Part shown: piece after piece, positions 43,982 through 52,508 of the stretch
Numbering within the stretch: the first letter of the stretch is position 1
How the letters are laid out: each line of letters begins with the position of its first letter
Assembly (NCBI RefSeq): GCF_900302495.1
Contig: NZ_OMKW01000002.1
Location: forward strand, 682,001 to 746,000
DNA from: Pontivivens insulae
GTDB lineage: Bacteria > Pseudomonadota > Alphaproteobacteria > Rhodobacterales > Rhodobacteraceae
Direction of reading: 5' to 3'
DNA: 64,000 nt
Program-made: the position numbers and the translations under genes
The notes under the pieces: model-generated
What the model saw: only the letters and a program-made list of their open reading frames with translations
Told to the model about the DNA's origin: nothing
The model's database searches: none

Positions 43982-45337
43982 TCAGACATAGTCCGCGCGG
44001 CTGATCCCATGTTTGGCCATCTTCTCATTCAAGGTGCGGCGCGGCAGGGCAAGCTCCTCCATAACCGCGGTAATGGCCCCGCGATGCCGGCGCAGAGAGG
44101 CCTCAATCTGCATCTTCTCGAAGGCATCAACATGTTCCCGCAGCGGGCGGCGTTGCGCATCGCCATCAGCTTCACCGCCGGTCGCTCCCTGTCCGCTTTC
44201 CTCCAACACCTCGGCGACGGCCGTGCGGCTGGTGCGGTTCCGCAGGACGAAGCGTTCCGCAATATTGGTAAGTTGGCGATGATTTCCGGGCCAGTCATGG
44301 GCGAAGAGGACACTGGCATCCTCTGCCGAGACTTCGGGGGCATCGACGCCGTAATCCTGGGCAAACCGGCCCGCATAATGCTCAAACAACGTCAGGATGT
44401 CCTGACCGCAAGTGCGCAGCGGAGGGGCCACGATCTCAAGTGTGGACAGGATATAGTAGAGGCTCGATTGAAACGCACCTGCGGATACATCGTCCGCGAC
44501 AGTCTCATCGGCGATGGTCACAATCCGGGCGCGGACCGAGCTGCCATCTGACATTTTCCCATTGCTCAGAACCTCCGCCAGACGGGTCTGGAACCGCGGG
44601 GGCAGCGCCTCCACATTTTCCAGAACGATCATGCCTTGCCCGGCAGCGAGAAGCAGTGGCGGATTTCCAGAGCGATCCCGCTCGAACATCCGCTCTTCAA
44701 TCCGATCAGCCGGTTCGGCCGCACAGTTCACCCCCAGCAGCGGCAGACCCGCCTGGGGTCCGCTGGCGTGCAGGGCGCGGGCGATGAGGTTCCGTCCGGT
44801 GCCACGCTCCCCTTTTACAAGAACGGGAGCTGGTGCCGCAGCATAGTCCAGAATGGTGGCGCGCAGCTTTTCCATCTGTGCGCTCTGCCCCATGATCCGG
44901 CGCAATAGTACCGTTCCATCGGCCAGTTCGCGGCGCAAAAGACGGTTGTCGATGGTCAGGCGCCGAGCCTCACCCGCGCGGCGGGCGAGATCGGCAAGCC
45001 GTTCGGGATCGAAGGGTTTTTCGACAAAATCATAGGCACCGGCCCGCATCGCCTCCACCGCCATGGCCACATCCCCATGGCCGGTGATCATGATAACCGG
45101 CAGCGCACGGTCGAGCCGCTGGAGACGCGCCAATAGTTCCAACCCATCAATGCCAGGCATGCGGACATCAGTGATCACGACACCCGGAAAATCGGGTTCG
45201 AGCGCACCCAGAACCGCCTCACCACTCTCATAGGTTTTTGGTGCAAACCCTGAAAGTTCCAGCCATTGCGCGATGGAGGCGCGCATGTCGCCCTCATCAT
45301 CCACGATGGCCACCGGATATGAAATATCGTCACTCAT
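43982..45337 (-). CDS. DctD/NtrC-type response regulator with degenerate AAA+ domain
   Basis: 451 residues: receiver domain (phospho-acceptor D57 in VVITDVRMPG), central AAA+ domain and a C-terminal Fis-type helix-turn-helix (AITAVMEELALPRRTLNEKM as family feature). The AAA+ part is unusual: Walker A is GERGTGRN (lysine replaced by arginine), Walker B reads IVLENVE instead of FLDE, and the GAFTGA sigma-54 loop is absent where MFERDRSGNPP stands. It therefore probably does not drive sigma-54, like the sigma-70-dependent NtrC of Rhodobacter. Overlaps the sensor gene by eight bases. Confidence 0.85.
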   Translation of the reverse strand: MSDDISYPVAIVDDEGDMRASIAQWLELSGFAPKTYESGEAVLGALEPDFPGVVITDVRMPGIDGLELLARLQRLDRALPVIMITGHGDVAMAVEAMRAGAYDFVEKPFDPERLADLARRAGEARRLTIDNRLLRRELADGTVLLRRIMGQSAQMEKLRATILDYAAAPAPVLVKGERGTGRNLIARALHASGPQAGLPLLGVNCAAEPADRIEERMFERDRSGNPPLLLAAGQGMIVLENVEALPPRFQTRLAEVLSNGKMSDGSSVRARIVTIADETVADDVSAGAFQSSLYYILSTLEIVAPPLRTCGQDILTLFEHYAGRFAQDYGVDAPEVSAEDASVLFAHDWPGNHRQLTNIAERFVLRNRTSRTAVAEVLEESGQGATGGEADGDAQRRPLREHVDAFEKMQIEASLRRHRGAITAVMEELALPRRTLNEKMAKHGISRADYV

Positions 45338-47111
45338 TGTCGCTTTCCCCCAAGTCGGCAACATCTGCATGTGGCAGGCTGATTTCGAACACCGCGCCTC
45401 CGGCGGTTGCATTGCGTGCGGTCAAGCTGCCACCCATGTCGCGCACTATGCCCGATGAGATGGCGAGGCCGAGGCCGACCCCCTCTCCGGGTGCTTTGGT
45501 TGTAAAAAACGGCTCGAAGAGCGCGCCCGCCGGGCCCTCGAAGCCCGGTCCGTTGTCGTGAAACTGGACGCGGACAAGCTGAGGTCCAGTGAAGACCTCC
45601 ACTTCGATCCAAGGCTCTGGCGTCGCACGGGTCGCGTCGAGCGCATTGCGCAGCAGGTTGATGAAGACCTGTTCGATGCGCATGGCATCCGCACGCACCA
45701 TAACCGGTTCATCAGGTTCGCGGCGGCGGATCTCGACCCGCGTTTGACCCAGCTGTGGCGCCATGATGGCGAGCGCATTGGTGATCGAACTGCGGATATC
45801 GAAGCGTGAGGCGCCCTCGCCCCCCTTGCGCGCGAAGGATTTGAGCTGGCGCGTGATCGTTCCCATGCGGGTGATCAGGTCGTCAATGCGCTGGAAAGAG
45901 GTCAGCGCCTCTGTCGGGCGGTTGCGCTGCATCAAGAGCTGGGCCCCGGCCAGATAGGTTTTCATGGCGGCAAGCGGTTGGTTCAGCTCATGGCTGATCG
46001 CGGCCGACATCTGGCCGAGTGCGGCGAGTTTCGAGCTTTGCTCCAACGATTCCTCGGCAGCTTGCAGGGATTGCTCGACGCGCATCCGCTCTTCAATCTC
46101 GCTTGACAGGCGGGCATTCAGGGCGCGCAGCTCTTCGGATTCCCGCTGTATTTGCAGTGACTTGCGCGCTGTTCTTCGCGAAATCACAAACAGCCCGCCC
46201 GCGAGCAGCAACGACAAGGCCATAACCTCGATCGCGAGGACGGCGCTGACATTGGCGAGGGCCTCTTCCTCGGGCGCGAGATAGGTGACGGTCCAGTTGC
46301 GAAAATCAATTGCGCGGTCGATCCGCAGGAAAGCCTGCTCATTGATCGCGACGCGCGGACCGGCCTGTGTCGGCTCAAGGCTGAGCATGGGCAACAACGT
46401 GAAGCGTGCGCCCAGTTGCACCGCCAGCGGATCGAGGAACGGTGTCAGAGAGCGGTAGCGCCAGTCCGGTTGCGAGGACAGCAGGATCAGATCATCCGCG
46501 TTGGTGACGAAGACTTCATCCGGGGTCGCAACCCATTGGCGCTGGATGCTGGCCAGATCGACTTCGAGGATCACTACACCCAGGATCGTGCCGCTTTGCT
46601 GCACTCTGCGCGCAAAAAAGAAGCGCTGCTCTGTCTCTGACACCGCCACTGTCGCGAAGATGGAGATGTCCTGCTCCAGCGCCAGTTGGAAATAGGGCGC
46701 AAGTGCATGGGCGACTTCCTGCCCCTCGGGTTGAGTGTCTGCGATCAGAGTGCCGGTTGCCGTGTAGAGCGAGATGGAGGGGGCACCGATGGAGCTTTGC
46801 AGACCGCCCAGCGTCAGTTGCGCCTGCTCATCCGCGCCCCCGGCAAGCAGGTTTGGCAAGAGCCGGTCTTGGGCCAAAAGAGCAGAGGCGACGGTATACG
46901 TCGTCAGAACGGATTCGATGGAGTTTGCATAAAGGGTTGAGCGCACCTCTGCCCGGTCGCGCAGCCGGTCGAGCGCGCGATCCGTCAGGATCACGGCCGA
47001 AATCCAGAGCATCGCCCCCGTCAGCACCAGCACGAACCCCAGCAGGATTGCCTGCGTGCGGTTGAAACTGCGCAGCCAGGCGCGGGCGGGGGGCTGGATC
47101 GGCTCGGACAT
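45330..47111 (-). CDS. DctB-like sensor histidine kinase
   Basis: 593 residues: membrane helix near 18-40, a periplasmic double-PAS/Cache sensor region of about 240 residues, a second helix near 290-312, a coiled coil, and the kinase core with phospho-acceptor histidine in AAISHELNQPLAAM, N box INLLRNALDATR and G box GVGLGLAIS. Resembles C4-dicarboxylate sensors; no dicarboxylate or TRAP transporter is adjacent, so the ligand is open. ATG 47111 is the first start before the membrane helix. Confidence 0.88.
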   Translation of the reverse strand: MSEPIQPPARAWLRSFNRTQAILLGFVLVLTGAMLWISAVILTDRALDRLRDRAEVRSTLYANSIESVLTTYTVASALLAQDRLLPNLLAGGADEQAQLTLGGLQSSIGAPSISLYTATGTLIADTQPEGQEVAHALAPYFQLALEQDISIFATVAVSETEQRFFFARRVQQSGTILGVVILEVDLASIQRQWVATPDEVFVTNADDLILLSSQPDWRYRSLTPFLDPLAVQLGARFTLLPMLSLEPTQAGPRVAINEQAFLRIDRAIDFRNWTVTYLAPEEEALANVSAVLAIEVMALSLLLAGGLFVISRRTARKSLQIQRESEELRALNARLSSEIEERMRVEQSLQAAEESLEQSSKLAALGQMSAAISHELNQPLAAMKTYLAGAQLLMQRNRPTEALTSFQRIDDLITRMGTITRQLKSFARKGGEGASRFDIRSSITNALAIMAPQLGQTRVEIRRREPDEPVMVRADAMRIEQVFINLLRNALDATRATPEPWIEVEVFTGPQLVRVQFHDNGPGFEGPAGALFEPFFTTKAPGEGVGLGLAISSGIVRDMGGSLTARNATAGGAVFEISLPHADVADLGESDNE

Positions 47112-47195
47112 ATTGCGCTCAGTTAGCGGTGCTGCGGCGAAAAGCGCAATGGAGCGCACCGGTGCCGAAGCCGAAATCGATGCCAAGCGCGCTAA

Positions 47196-47211
47196 GTTCC
47201 CGTTCGGGAAC
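47196..47211. promoter_or_regulatory. Perfect palindrome in the dctB/msrP intergenic region
   Basis: GTTCCCG-TT-CGGGAAC, 85 bases before the sensor start and 110 before msrP. It is short-spaced and perfect, so an operator is likely. Which divergent gene it controls is unknown. Confidence 0.5.
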
Positions 47212-47320
47212 CACACCTGCGCGGAAACCCGCCCATGACAGCGCTTTCAAGCACACGTGATTGGGCCGTGTGGGGCACAAGCCGCTAGAGTATGGCCAAG
47301 CGAAAGATGAGGAGCCTGCA

Positions 47321-48283
47321 ATGCACTACATAAAGCGCCCCGATTGGGCCCTGCCCGAATCCGCGGCGACGCCGGAAGATGTCTATCTCAACCGCCGAGC
47401 CTTGCTGGCCGGGATGGGATTGGGCGCGGGGCTCGCCATGATGCCGGGCCGGTCGGAAGCCGCTGGTGTAACGCCATTCCAGCCGATGCCCGCAACACAC
47501 TCTGGCTACGCGGACGCAGGCCGTGCGATCACTCCCGAGGCGCTGAACACCACATATAATAATTTCTATGAGTTCGGGTCATCAAAGCGGATCTCAGATG
47601 AAGCTCAGCGCCTCAATACCGACGGATGGACCGTGCGGATTGACGGGCTGGTGGAAGATGAGATCACCATTTCGACCGAAGATCTGATCGCACGGATGCC
47701 TTTGGAGGAGCGGGTTTATCGCCATCGCTGTGTTGAGGCCTGGTCGATGGTCGCACCTTGGGTCGGGTTTGAGCTGAGCGCCCTGCTCGACCTCGCCCGC
47801 CCCCTTTCAAGTGCGCGCTATGTGCAATTCCAGACCTTCCACGATACCGATATGGCGCCAGAGCAACGCGCAAGCTGGTGGCCCTGGCCCTATACCGAGG
47901 CACTGAGCATGGCGGAGGCCTCAAATGAGCTGAGCTTCATGGTCGTTGGGGCCTACGGCAAGCTGTTGCATAAGCCGATGGGCGCGCCGATCCGGCTGCA
48001 CACCCCGTGGAAATACGGGTTCAAGTCGATCAAGTCGATTGACCGTATCACGTTCACCGAAGAGCGGCCCGTGAGTTTCTGGGAAGAGCTTAATGCCTCG
48101 GAATACGGGTTCTGGGCCAACGTGAATCCCGAGGTGGCCCATCCGCGCTGGTCGCAGGCTGATGAGCGGGTTCTGGGACAGGACGGCCGGGTGCCCACAG
48201 AGCTATACAACGGATATGGCGCGCAGGTGGCCGGTATGTATGGCGATCTTCCCCTGCAAGTGGGTGAGCGTTTCTGGCGCTGA
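47321..48283 (+). CDS. msrP: Methionine sulfoxide reductase catalytic subunit MsrP (YedY)
   Basis: Periplasmic molybdoenzyme repairing oxidised methionine. 320 residues with a twin-arginine-like signal (NRRALLAGMGLGAGLAMM), FYEFG, the molybdenum-ligand cysteine in YRHRCVEAWSMVAPWVG, WKYGFKSIKSI and the C-terminal NGYGAQVAGMYGDL. ATG 47321 follows GAGGAG. The haem partner MsrQ is not next to it or recognised in the window. Confidence 0.92.
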   Translation: MHYIKRPDWALPESAATPEDVYLNRRALLAGMGLGAGLAMMPGRSEAAGVTPFQPMPATHSGYADAGRAITPEALNTTYNNFYEFGSSKRISDEAQRLNTDGWTVRIDGLVEDEITISTEDLIARMPLEERVYRHRCVEAWSMVAPWVGFELSALLDLARPLSSARYVQFQTFHDTDMAPEQRASWWPWPYTEALSMAEASNELSFMVVGAYGKLLHKPMGAPIRLHTPWKYGFKSIKSIDRITFTEERPVSFWEELNASEYGFWANVNPEVAHPRWSQADERVLGQDGRVPTELYNGYGAQVAGMYGDLPLQVGERFWR

Positions 48284-48309
48284 GACCCAAATAGCTGGCA
48301 ACTGATGGT

Positions 48310-49008
48310 TCACAGGCGCGCAAGGGTATTGGCCAGATCGCCATAGCCCGTTGCGCGCCTTTCGAATTTCAGGGCAAGCCGTTCGGCAATCTGCACGGCC
48401 TTGTCCGACAGCGCCGCGTCCTCGGTCTGTGCCATGTAGACGAGCGTTTCGTAGTGACCGAAGTAACTGTCCCGCAGCTCTGGATGGCGGTCGAGGGCCA
48501 TCGGCCTCCAAAAGAACGCGTCGAACTGGCGGACCAGAAAATCAGTCAGATAGAAGGCGCGCATGTCATCATCGCCCCGCGCTGCAAAGGTCTGATTTCC
48601 CTCAAAGAAGCTATAGCAATGTGGCCCGGCGATCCGGTCTACGCCGGTCTCTTGGCAAAGGGCATCTAGTTGTCCGCCCGTGCCGCAATCGCCGTAGAGA
48701 ATGAAGATTTGCGCAAAGCCTTCCGCCTGCCCGCGCGCGATCATCGGGCGCAGCGCATCCACGATGCGGTCGGGATGATTGTGCAGGATCGCGGGCAGGC
48801 AGCGCAGGGTGAAATGATCGGCCCCGTTTGCGGTGTTTACGGCCAGAATCTCACGCGCCAGTGCACCACAGGCCAGCAAGAGCACCTTTCCCGCACCAAT
48901 TTCGATCCCGGTTTCGCGCAGAGCCGCGTCCCCCAGCGGCCCGGCGGGATCCGGGATCATCAGCGGACGCGGTGCACTGCGCCCTGCCCGTCCGCCCCGA
49001 CGCCTCAT
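48310..49008 (-). CDS. DUF1638 family protein
   Basis: 232 residues from ATG 49008, which overlaps the preceding stop (ATGA); a start at 48960 (MIPDPAG) would fit family N-termini better. GKVLLLACGALAREILAV, YGDCGTGG and GPHCYSFFEG hold conserved cysteines that may bind metal. The family travels with corrinoid and methyltransferase genes, as here, so a role in cobalamin-dependent methyl transfer is plausible but not shown by sequence. Confidence 0.78.
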   Translation of the reverse strand: MRRRGGRAGRSAPRPLMIPDPAGPLGDAALRETGIEIGAGKVLLLACGALAREILAVNTANGADHFTLRCLPAILHNHPDRIVDALRPMIARGQAEGFAQIFILYGDCGTGGQLDALCQETGVDRIAGPHCYSFFEGNQTFAARGDDDMRAFYLTDFLVRQFDAFFWRPMALDRHPELRDSYFGHYETLVYMAQTEDAALSDKAVQIAERLALKFERRATGYGDLANTLARL

Positions 49009-49337
49009 CCAAGCCGGACGGCAGTGCCGTAGACAATCACCTCGGACGCGCTTTGCGCCACGGCAGAGGTTTGCATCCGCGTGCCAACCACCGCATTCGC
49101 CCCAAGCGCGCGCGCCTCGGCAATCATCCGGTCGGTCGCCTGTTCCCGTGCCCCGGTGAGAAGTTGTGAATATTCCCGCACTTCGCCGCCGACGAGATTG
49201 CGCAAGGCGGCCACAATGTCAGAACCGATATGTTTCGCCCGGACCGTCGATCCGCGCACGAGACCAAAAACTTCAACCACATCGCGGCCCGGCACCAGAT
49301 CCGTGGTCACGACGAGCATGTCATTCGATGCGGTCAT
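49005..49337 (-). CDS. YbjQ/UPF0145 family protein
   Basis: 110 residues; VVTTDLVPGRDVVEVFGLVRG and ARALGANAVVGTRMQTS-type segments identify the YbjQ (putative heavy-metal-binding) family, which forms pentamers of unknown function. ATG 49337 has GAGGAT upstream. It overlaps its upstream neighbour by 17 bases and DUF1638 by four. Confidence 0.8.
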   Translation of the reverse strand: MTASNDMLVVTTDLVPGRDVVEVFGLVRGSTVRAKHIGSDIVAALRNLVGGEVREYSQLLTGAREQATDRMIAEARALGANAVVGTRMQTSAVAQSASEVIVYGTAVRLG

Positions 49338-49536
49338 AGTGGTCATCCTCAGCAGAGTTGAGACGGTCGCGCAGGACGCGCGTCGCAATATAGGCAAGCA
49401 GTGCCAAAACCGGGCCCGCGACAAGGATCAGCGGCGGGAACTGGCTGGAGGCCAGCAGGATCATACCAACGTAAACCGTCGCCGCCGCAGCAGCCATGAC
49501 GATCACGATGATCAGGACAAGTCTGTCTATGGGCAT
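49321..49536 (-). CDS. Small two-helix membrane protein
   Basis: 71 residues: two hydrophobic helices (about 4-25 and 33-50) and a polar acidic tail (SAEDDHYDRIE). ATG 49536 follows GGAGGTG. It overlaps the YbjQ gene and may anchor or accompany it. Function unknown. Confidence 0.6.
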   Translation of the reverse strand: MPIDRLVLIIVIVMAAAAATVYVGMILLASSQFPPLILVAGPVLALLAYIATRVLRDRLNSAEDDHYDRIE

Positions 49537-49621
49537 TGGCACCTCCTCTGGAACAGAAGGTGGGGATGGGCGGGTGTTTGCGCAACTGCGTGTGCAGCAA
49601 GGCACCGCAGCAAAGCGAGTG

Positions 49622-49642
49622 GCCCCGGATCACGTCCGGGGC
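49622..49642. terminator. Hairpin after the corrinoid protein gene
   Basis: GCCCCGGA and TCCGGGGC form a perfect 8-bp stem with a 5-base loop, 16 bases beyond the corrinoid gene stop. No T tract follows on the minus strand, so it may be a processing or stability hairpin rather than a true terminator. Confidence 0.4.
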
Positions 49643-49657
49643 ACGCCCATTTCTGGA

Positions 49658-50362
49658 TCAGGCCGTGGCCATCTGATTGTGGCGGCGGGCCATGAATTCT
49701 TTGGCCGTCTCAACCGCGACCGCGGCATCGCGGCAATAGGCGTCCGCGCCGATCGCTTTGCCGAACTCTTCGTTCAGCGGTGCACCACCGACGAGAACGA
49801 CATAGTCGTCGCGCATGCCCTTCTCGACCATCGTGTCGATCACGACCTTCATATAGGGCATCGTTGTGGTGAGCAGCGCGGACATGCCGAGGATGTCGGG
49901 CTCCTCACTCTCCAGCGCCTCGATATAGTTTTCGACCGGGTTGTTGATGCCCAGGTCGAGCACTTCGAAACCCGCCCCTTCCATCATCATCGAGACGAGG
50001 TTCTTGCCAATGTCGTGGATGTCGCCCTTCACGGTGCCGATGACCATCTTACCCAGACGCGGCGCGCCGGTTTCAGCCAGAAGCGGCTTGAGGATCGCCA
50101 TGCCCGCCTTCATCGAGTTCGCCGCCAGAAGCACCTCAGGCACGAACAGGATGCCGTCGCGGAAGTCGATCCCGACAATGCGCATACCCTCGACCAGAGC
50201 CTTGGTGAGAATGTCGTAAGGCTGCCAGCCCCGCTCGAGCAGGATGTTGACGGCCTCCGTGATCTCTTCCTTGAGACCATCATAGAGGTCGTCGTGCATC
50301 TGAAGCACAAGCTCTTCGTCATCCAGTTCGGAGAGGATGATATCGTCTTCTTCGTCGGCCAT
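49658..50362 (-). CDS. Corrinoid (B12-binding) methyltransferase protein
   Basis: 234 residues: acidic N-terminus, methionine-synthase cap helices (about 15-100) and a B12-binding Rossmann domain with base-off motif GDIHDIGKN (about residues 118-126) and late GGAPL. Carries the methyl group between a methyl donor enzyme and an acceptor. With the adjacent homocysteine methyltransferase it resembles a split MetH. ATG 50362 is chosen since the upstream in-frame extension lacks family similarity. Confidence 0.9.
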   Translation of the reverse strand: MADEEDDIILSELDDEELVLQMHDDLYDGLKEEITEAVNILLERGWQPYDILTKALVEGMRIVGIDFRDGILFVPEVLLAANSMKAGMAILKPLLAETGAPRLGKMVIGTVKGDIHDIGKNLVSMMMEGAGFEVLDLGINNPVENYIEALESEEPDILGMSALLTTTMPYMKVVIDTMVEKGMRDDYVVLVGGAPLNEEFGKAIGADAYCRDAAVAVETAKEFMARRHNQMATA

Positions 50363-50463
50363 GATGAACTCACTTCTTACCTGCGCGCGGTGCGCGTCTG
50401 ATTTCACCCTATGCAACAGTTGCCTGTTTCGAAACGGCTAATCCCGACACAGGTTCTTCTCAT

Positions 50464-50490
50464 TGCGACTTGATCTGAAAATTTGTCGCA
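50464..50490. promoter_or_regulatory. Inverted repeat after bmtB, before the corrinoid gene
   Basis: TGCGAC and GTCGCA flank 15 AT-rich bases, ending two bases from the bmtB stop. The 130-base gap also contains CCTGT/ACAGG arms. Could be an operator or an internal promoter for the corrinoid gene; I could not match it to a known cobalamin or SAM riboswitch. Confidence 0.35.
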
Positions 50491-50492
50491 GG

Positions 50493-51512
50493 TCAGGCGC
50501 GGCGGCGGCGACGCTCCCGACGCGGGGCGGCATTGGCATCTTCGCCCGTTCCATCGGAGGCTGAGCTGAAATCGCCGAGCTTTTCAACGATGGTTTCCAG
50601 CGTTGGACGCGGGCCGCGTGGCGTGTCTTCGAGTGCTGCCCGCATATGGCGCAGGTGGTCTGGCATGGTGCCGCAGCAGCCGCCGATGATCTTTGCGCCG
50701 CAATCGCGGGCAAGAACAGCGTAGTCGGCCATCAGTTCGGGCGTGCCGTCATAGTGAATGTGTCCATCCACGTATTTCGGGATGCCTGCATTGCCCTTTG
50801 CGATGAGGTTCGCGCCCTCGCCCGCCGCATCGGCCATGCCGAGCATTGTGCGCAACAGGTCGGATGCCCCGGTGCCGCAATTGGCGCCGAAGGCAAGAGG
50901 CGGTTTGGGCAACGTGGCCATGAACTCTGCCAGACGGGTGGAGGTGACACCCATCATCGTGCGCCCGGCGGTGTCAAAGCTCATCGTGCCGCACCAGGGG
51001 GCATCAAGATTTGCGAAGGCTTCCGCGGCGGCGCGCATCTCTTCCTCCGCACTGATCGTCTCGACCCAAAGCACATCTGCGCCGCCATCGAGCAGGCCAC
51101 GCCCGGCCTCTTCAAACATTTCAACGGCGCGCGCATGAGAGAGTGTGCCCACAGGCTCCATGATATCGCCGGTCGGACCAACGGAGCCCGCGACAACAAT
51201 GTCGCGACCGGAGGCGTCGGCAGCCTCCCGCGCGATCTCCGCCGAAATGCGGTTGAGTTCCAGGACGCGGTTCTGCGCGTCATGCAGTTTCAGTCGGGAG
51301 GCATTGCCGCCGAAAGAATTGGTGAGGAACAGATCGGATCCCGCATTCACCGCCCCGTCGTAAAGCGCGCGGATCTTGGCCGGTTCATCTGCATTCCAAA
51401 GCTCTGGCGCGTCACCGCTCATCAAACCCATGTTGAACAGGTTCGTGCCGGTGGCGCCATCGGCCAGCAGCCAATCACGGGTTTCGAGCAGACGGGTGAG
51501 GGCGTTGGTCAT
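50493..51512 (-). CDS. bmtB: Homocysteine S-methyltransferase (BmtB-like)
   Basis: 339 residues of the betaine/cobalamin homocysteine methyltransferase family: LLADGATGTNLF at the start, zinc-binding cysteines in GANCGTG and GGCCGTMP. Transfers a methyl group to homocysteine to make methionine; with a separate corrinoid protein downstream the donor is probably methylcobalamin rather than free betaine. A basic tail (RRERRRRR) ends the protein. It starts 12 bases after sufE. Confidence 0.85.
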   Translation of the reverse strand: MTNALTRLLETRDWLLADGATGTNLFNMGLMSGDAPELWNADEPAKIRALYDGAVNAGSDLFLTNSFGGNASRLKLHDAQNRVLELNRISAEIAREAADASGRDIVVAGSVGPTGDIMEPVGTLSHARAVEMFEEAGRGLLDGGADVLWVETISAEEEMRAAAEAFANLDAPWCGTMSFDTAGRTMMGVTSTRLAEFMATLPKPPLAFGANCGTGASDLLRTMLGMADAAGEGANLIAKGNAGIPKYVDGHIHYDGTPELMADYAVLARDCGAKIIGGCCGTMPDHLRHMRAALEDTPRGPRPTLETIVEKLGDFSSASDGTGEDANAAPRRERRRRRA

Positions 51513-51524
51513 CGTTGCTGTCCT

Positions 51525-51938
51525 TCAGGCGGTCTGGGCATGGGTCGCGACATCGCGCACCCGCGCGATCATCGCGCGCAGACCATTGGAGCGCTGGGCG
51601 CTGAGATGTTTGTCGAGGCCGAGCCTTGCAAACTCGGCTGGCGCATCGACTGAGAGAATGTCGGCGGGCGTGCGGTCATTATAGAGGGTGCGCAGGATCG
51701 CAATCAGGCCGCGAACGATCATTGCGTCGCTGTCACCGTTGAAGCGCAGGACCTCCCCCGTTTCGGGGACAAGCCAGACCTGACTGGCGCATCCGTCAAC
51801 CTTGGTCAGGGCATTGCGCTGATCCTCTGGCAAGGGGTCCATGGCCTTGCCCAGTTCGATGACATGGGCGTAGCGGTCTTCCCAGTCATCCAGAAACTCA
51901 AAGGTTTCCACGATCTCTTCAAAATCGGCCTGCGCCAT
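51525..51938 (-). CDS. sufE: Cysteine desulfuration protein SufE
   Basis: 137 residues; accepts persulfide sulfur from SufS through the cysteine in KVDGCASQVWL for iron-sulfur cluster assembly. ATG 51938 precedes the family start FEEIVETFEFLDDWEDRY. First gene of the minus-strand run leading to bmtB, with no other suf genes nearby. Confidence 0.92.
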   Translation of the reverse strand: MAQADFEEIVETFEFLDDWEDRYAHVIELGKAMDPLPEDQRNALTKVDGCASQVWLVPETGEVLRFNGDSDAMIVRGLIAILRTLYNDRTPADILSVDAPAEFARLGLDKHLSAQRSNGLRAMIARVRDVATHAQTA

Positions 51939-52091
51939 GGCGCCTCTCCTTTGTGGATGGGCTGATCTAAGCCCATGGGGATGAGGCGTAAAGTGCCTCT
52001 TGCCGCGGGTAGGTATGCAATGACTATCTTTTTGCGCGGGGGCGTGAATAATCGCCGCAGATGAGGCGACCCGACCGGGAGAGAACAAGAA

Positions 52092-52508
52092 ATGAAGACC
52101 CTACGTCCGCTGGCCCTTGTGGCCGTCCTTGCCATTGCCGCCTGTGGCCGGGATGAACCGGAAGTTGCAGCTCCTCCCCCGCCGCCGGAAACCATTCAGG
52201 TCGCGCAGGTCGTCTCGGTCGAGGTGGCCCCGGCCCGGCGCGGCGTGATGGTGATTGCCCGCGCTTTGGACACTCGCGGGATCATTGAAGAGCTGAACTT
52301 CGTGCCGCGAAACGTGAATGGCGGCGTTCTGGAATACGACCTGATGGGTGGATTCGCAGACGCACGTGCAGACGAGGACATGCCCGCACAACGGATGCAG
52401 GCCGCCCTGATCCTGAGCCAGCGCGAACTGCGTGGCGCACGCGGCATCCGTATCAACGGCGCGCAGACCTCGGCCGAATATCTGTTCAACCTCGGCGACG
52501 GGTCCTAA
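52092..52508 (+). CDS. Hypothetical lipoprotein
   Basis: 138 residues; lipoprotein signal with lipobox AIAAC near residue 18, a proline-rich linker (PPPPPE) and a mixed C-terminal domain. Family not recognised. ATG 52092 follows GGGAGAGAAC. Its end overlaps the convergent RNase D gene by four bases. Confidence 0.65.
   Translation: MKTLRPLALVAVLAIAACGRDEPEVAAPPPPPETIQVAQVVSVEVAPARRGVMVIARALDTRGIIEELNFVPRNVNGGVLEYDLMGGFADARADEDMPAQRMQAALILSQRELRGARGIRINGAQTSAEYLFNLGDGS

Noticed and set aside
43898-44551. 217-codon plus-strand open frame
   Set aside because: Runs through the paired repeat and antisense to the response-regulator gene; no supported start.
50363-50492. Cobalamin or SAM-II riboswitch
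   Set aside because: I could not find the conserved B12-box or SAM-II core, and the stems are too short to argue for either; listed only as an unassigned structured gap.
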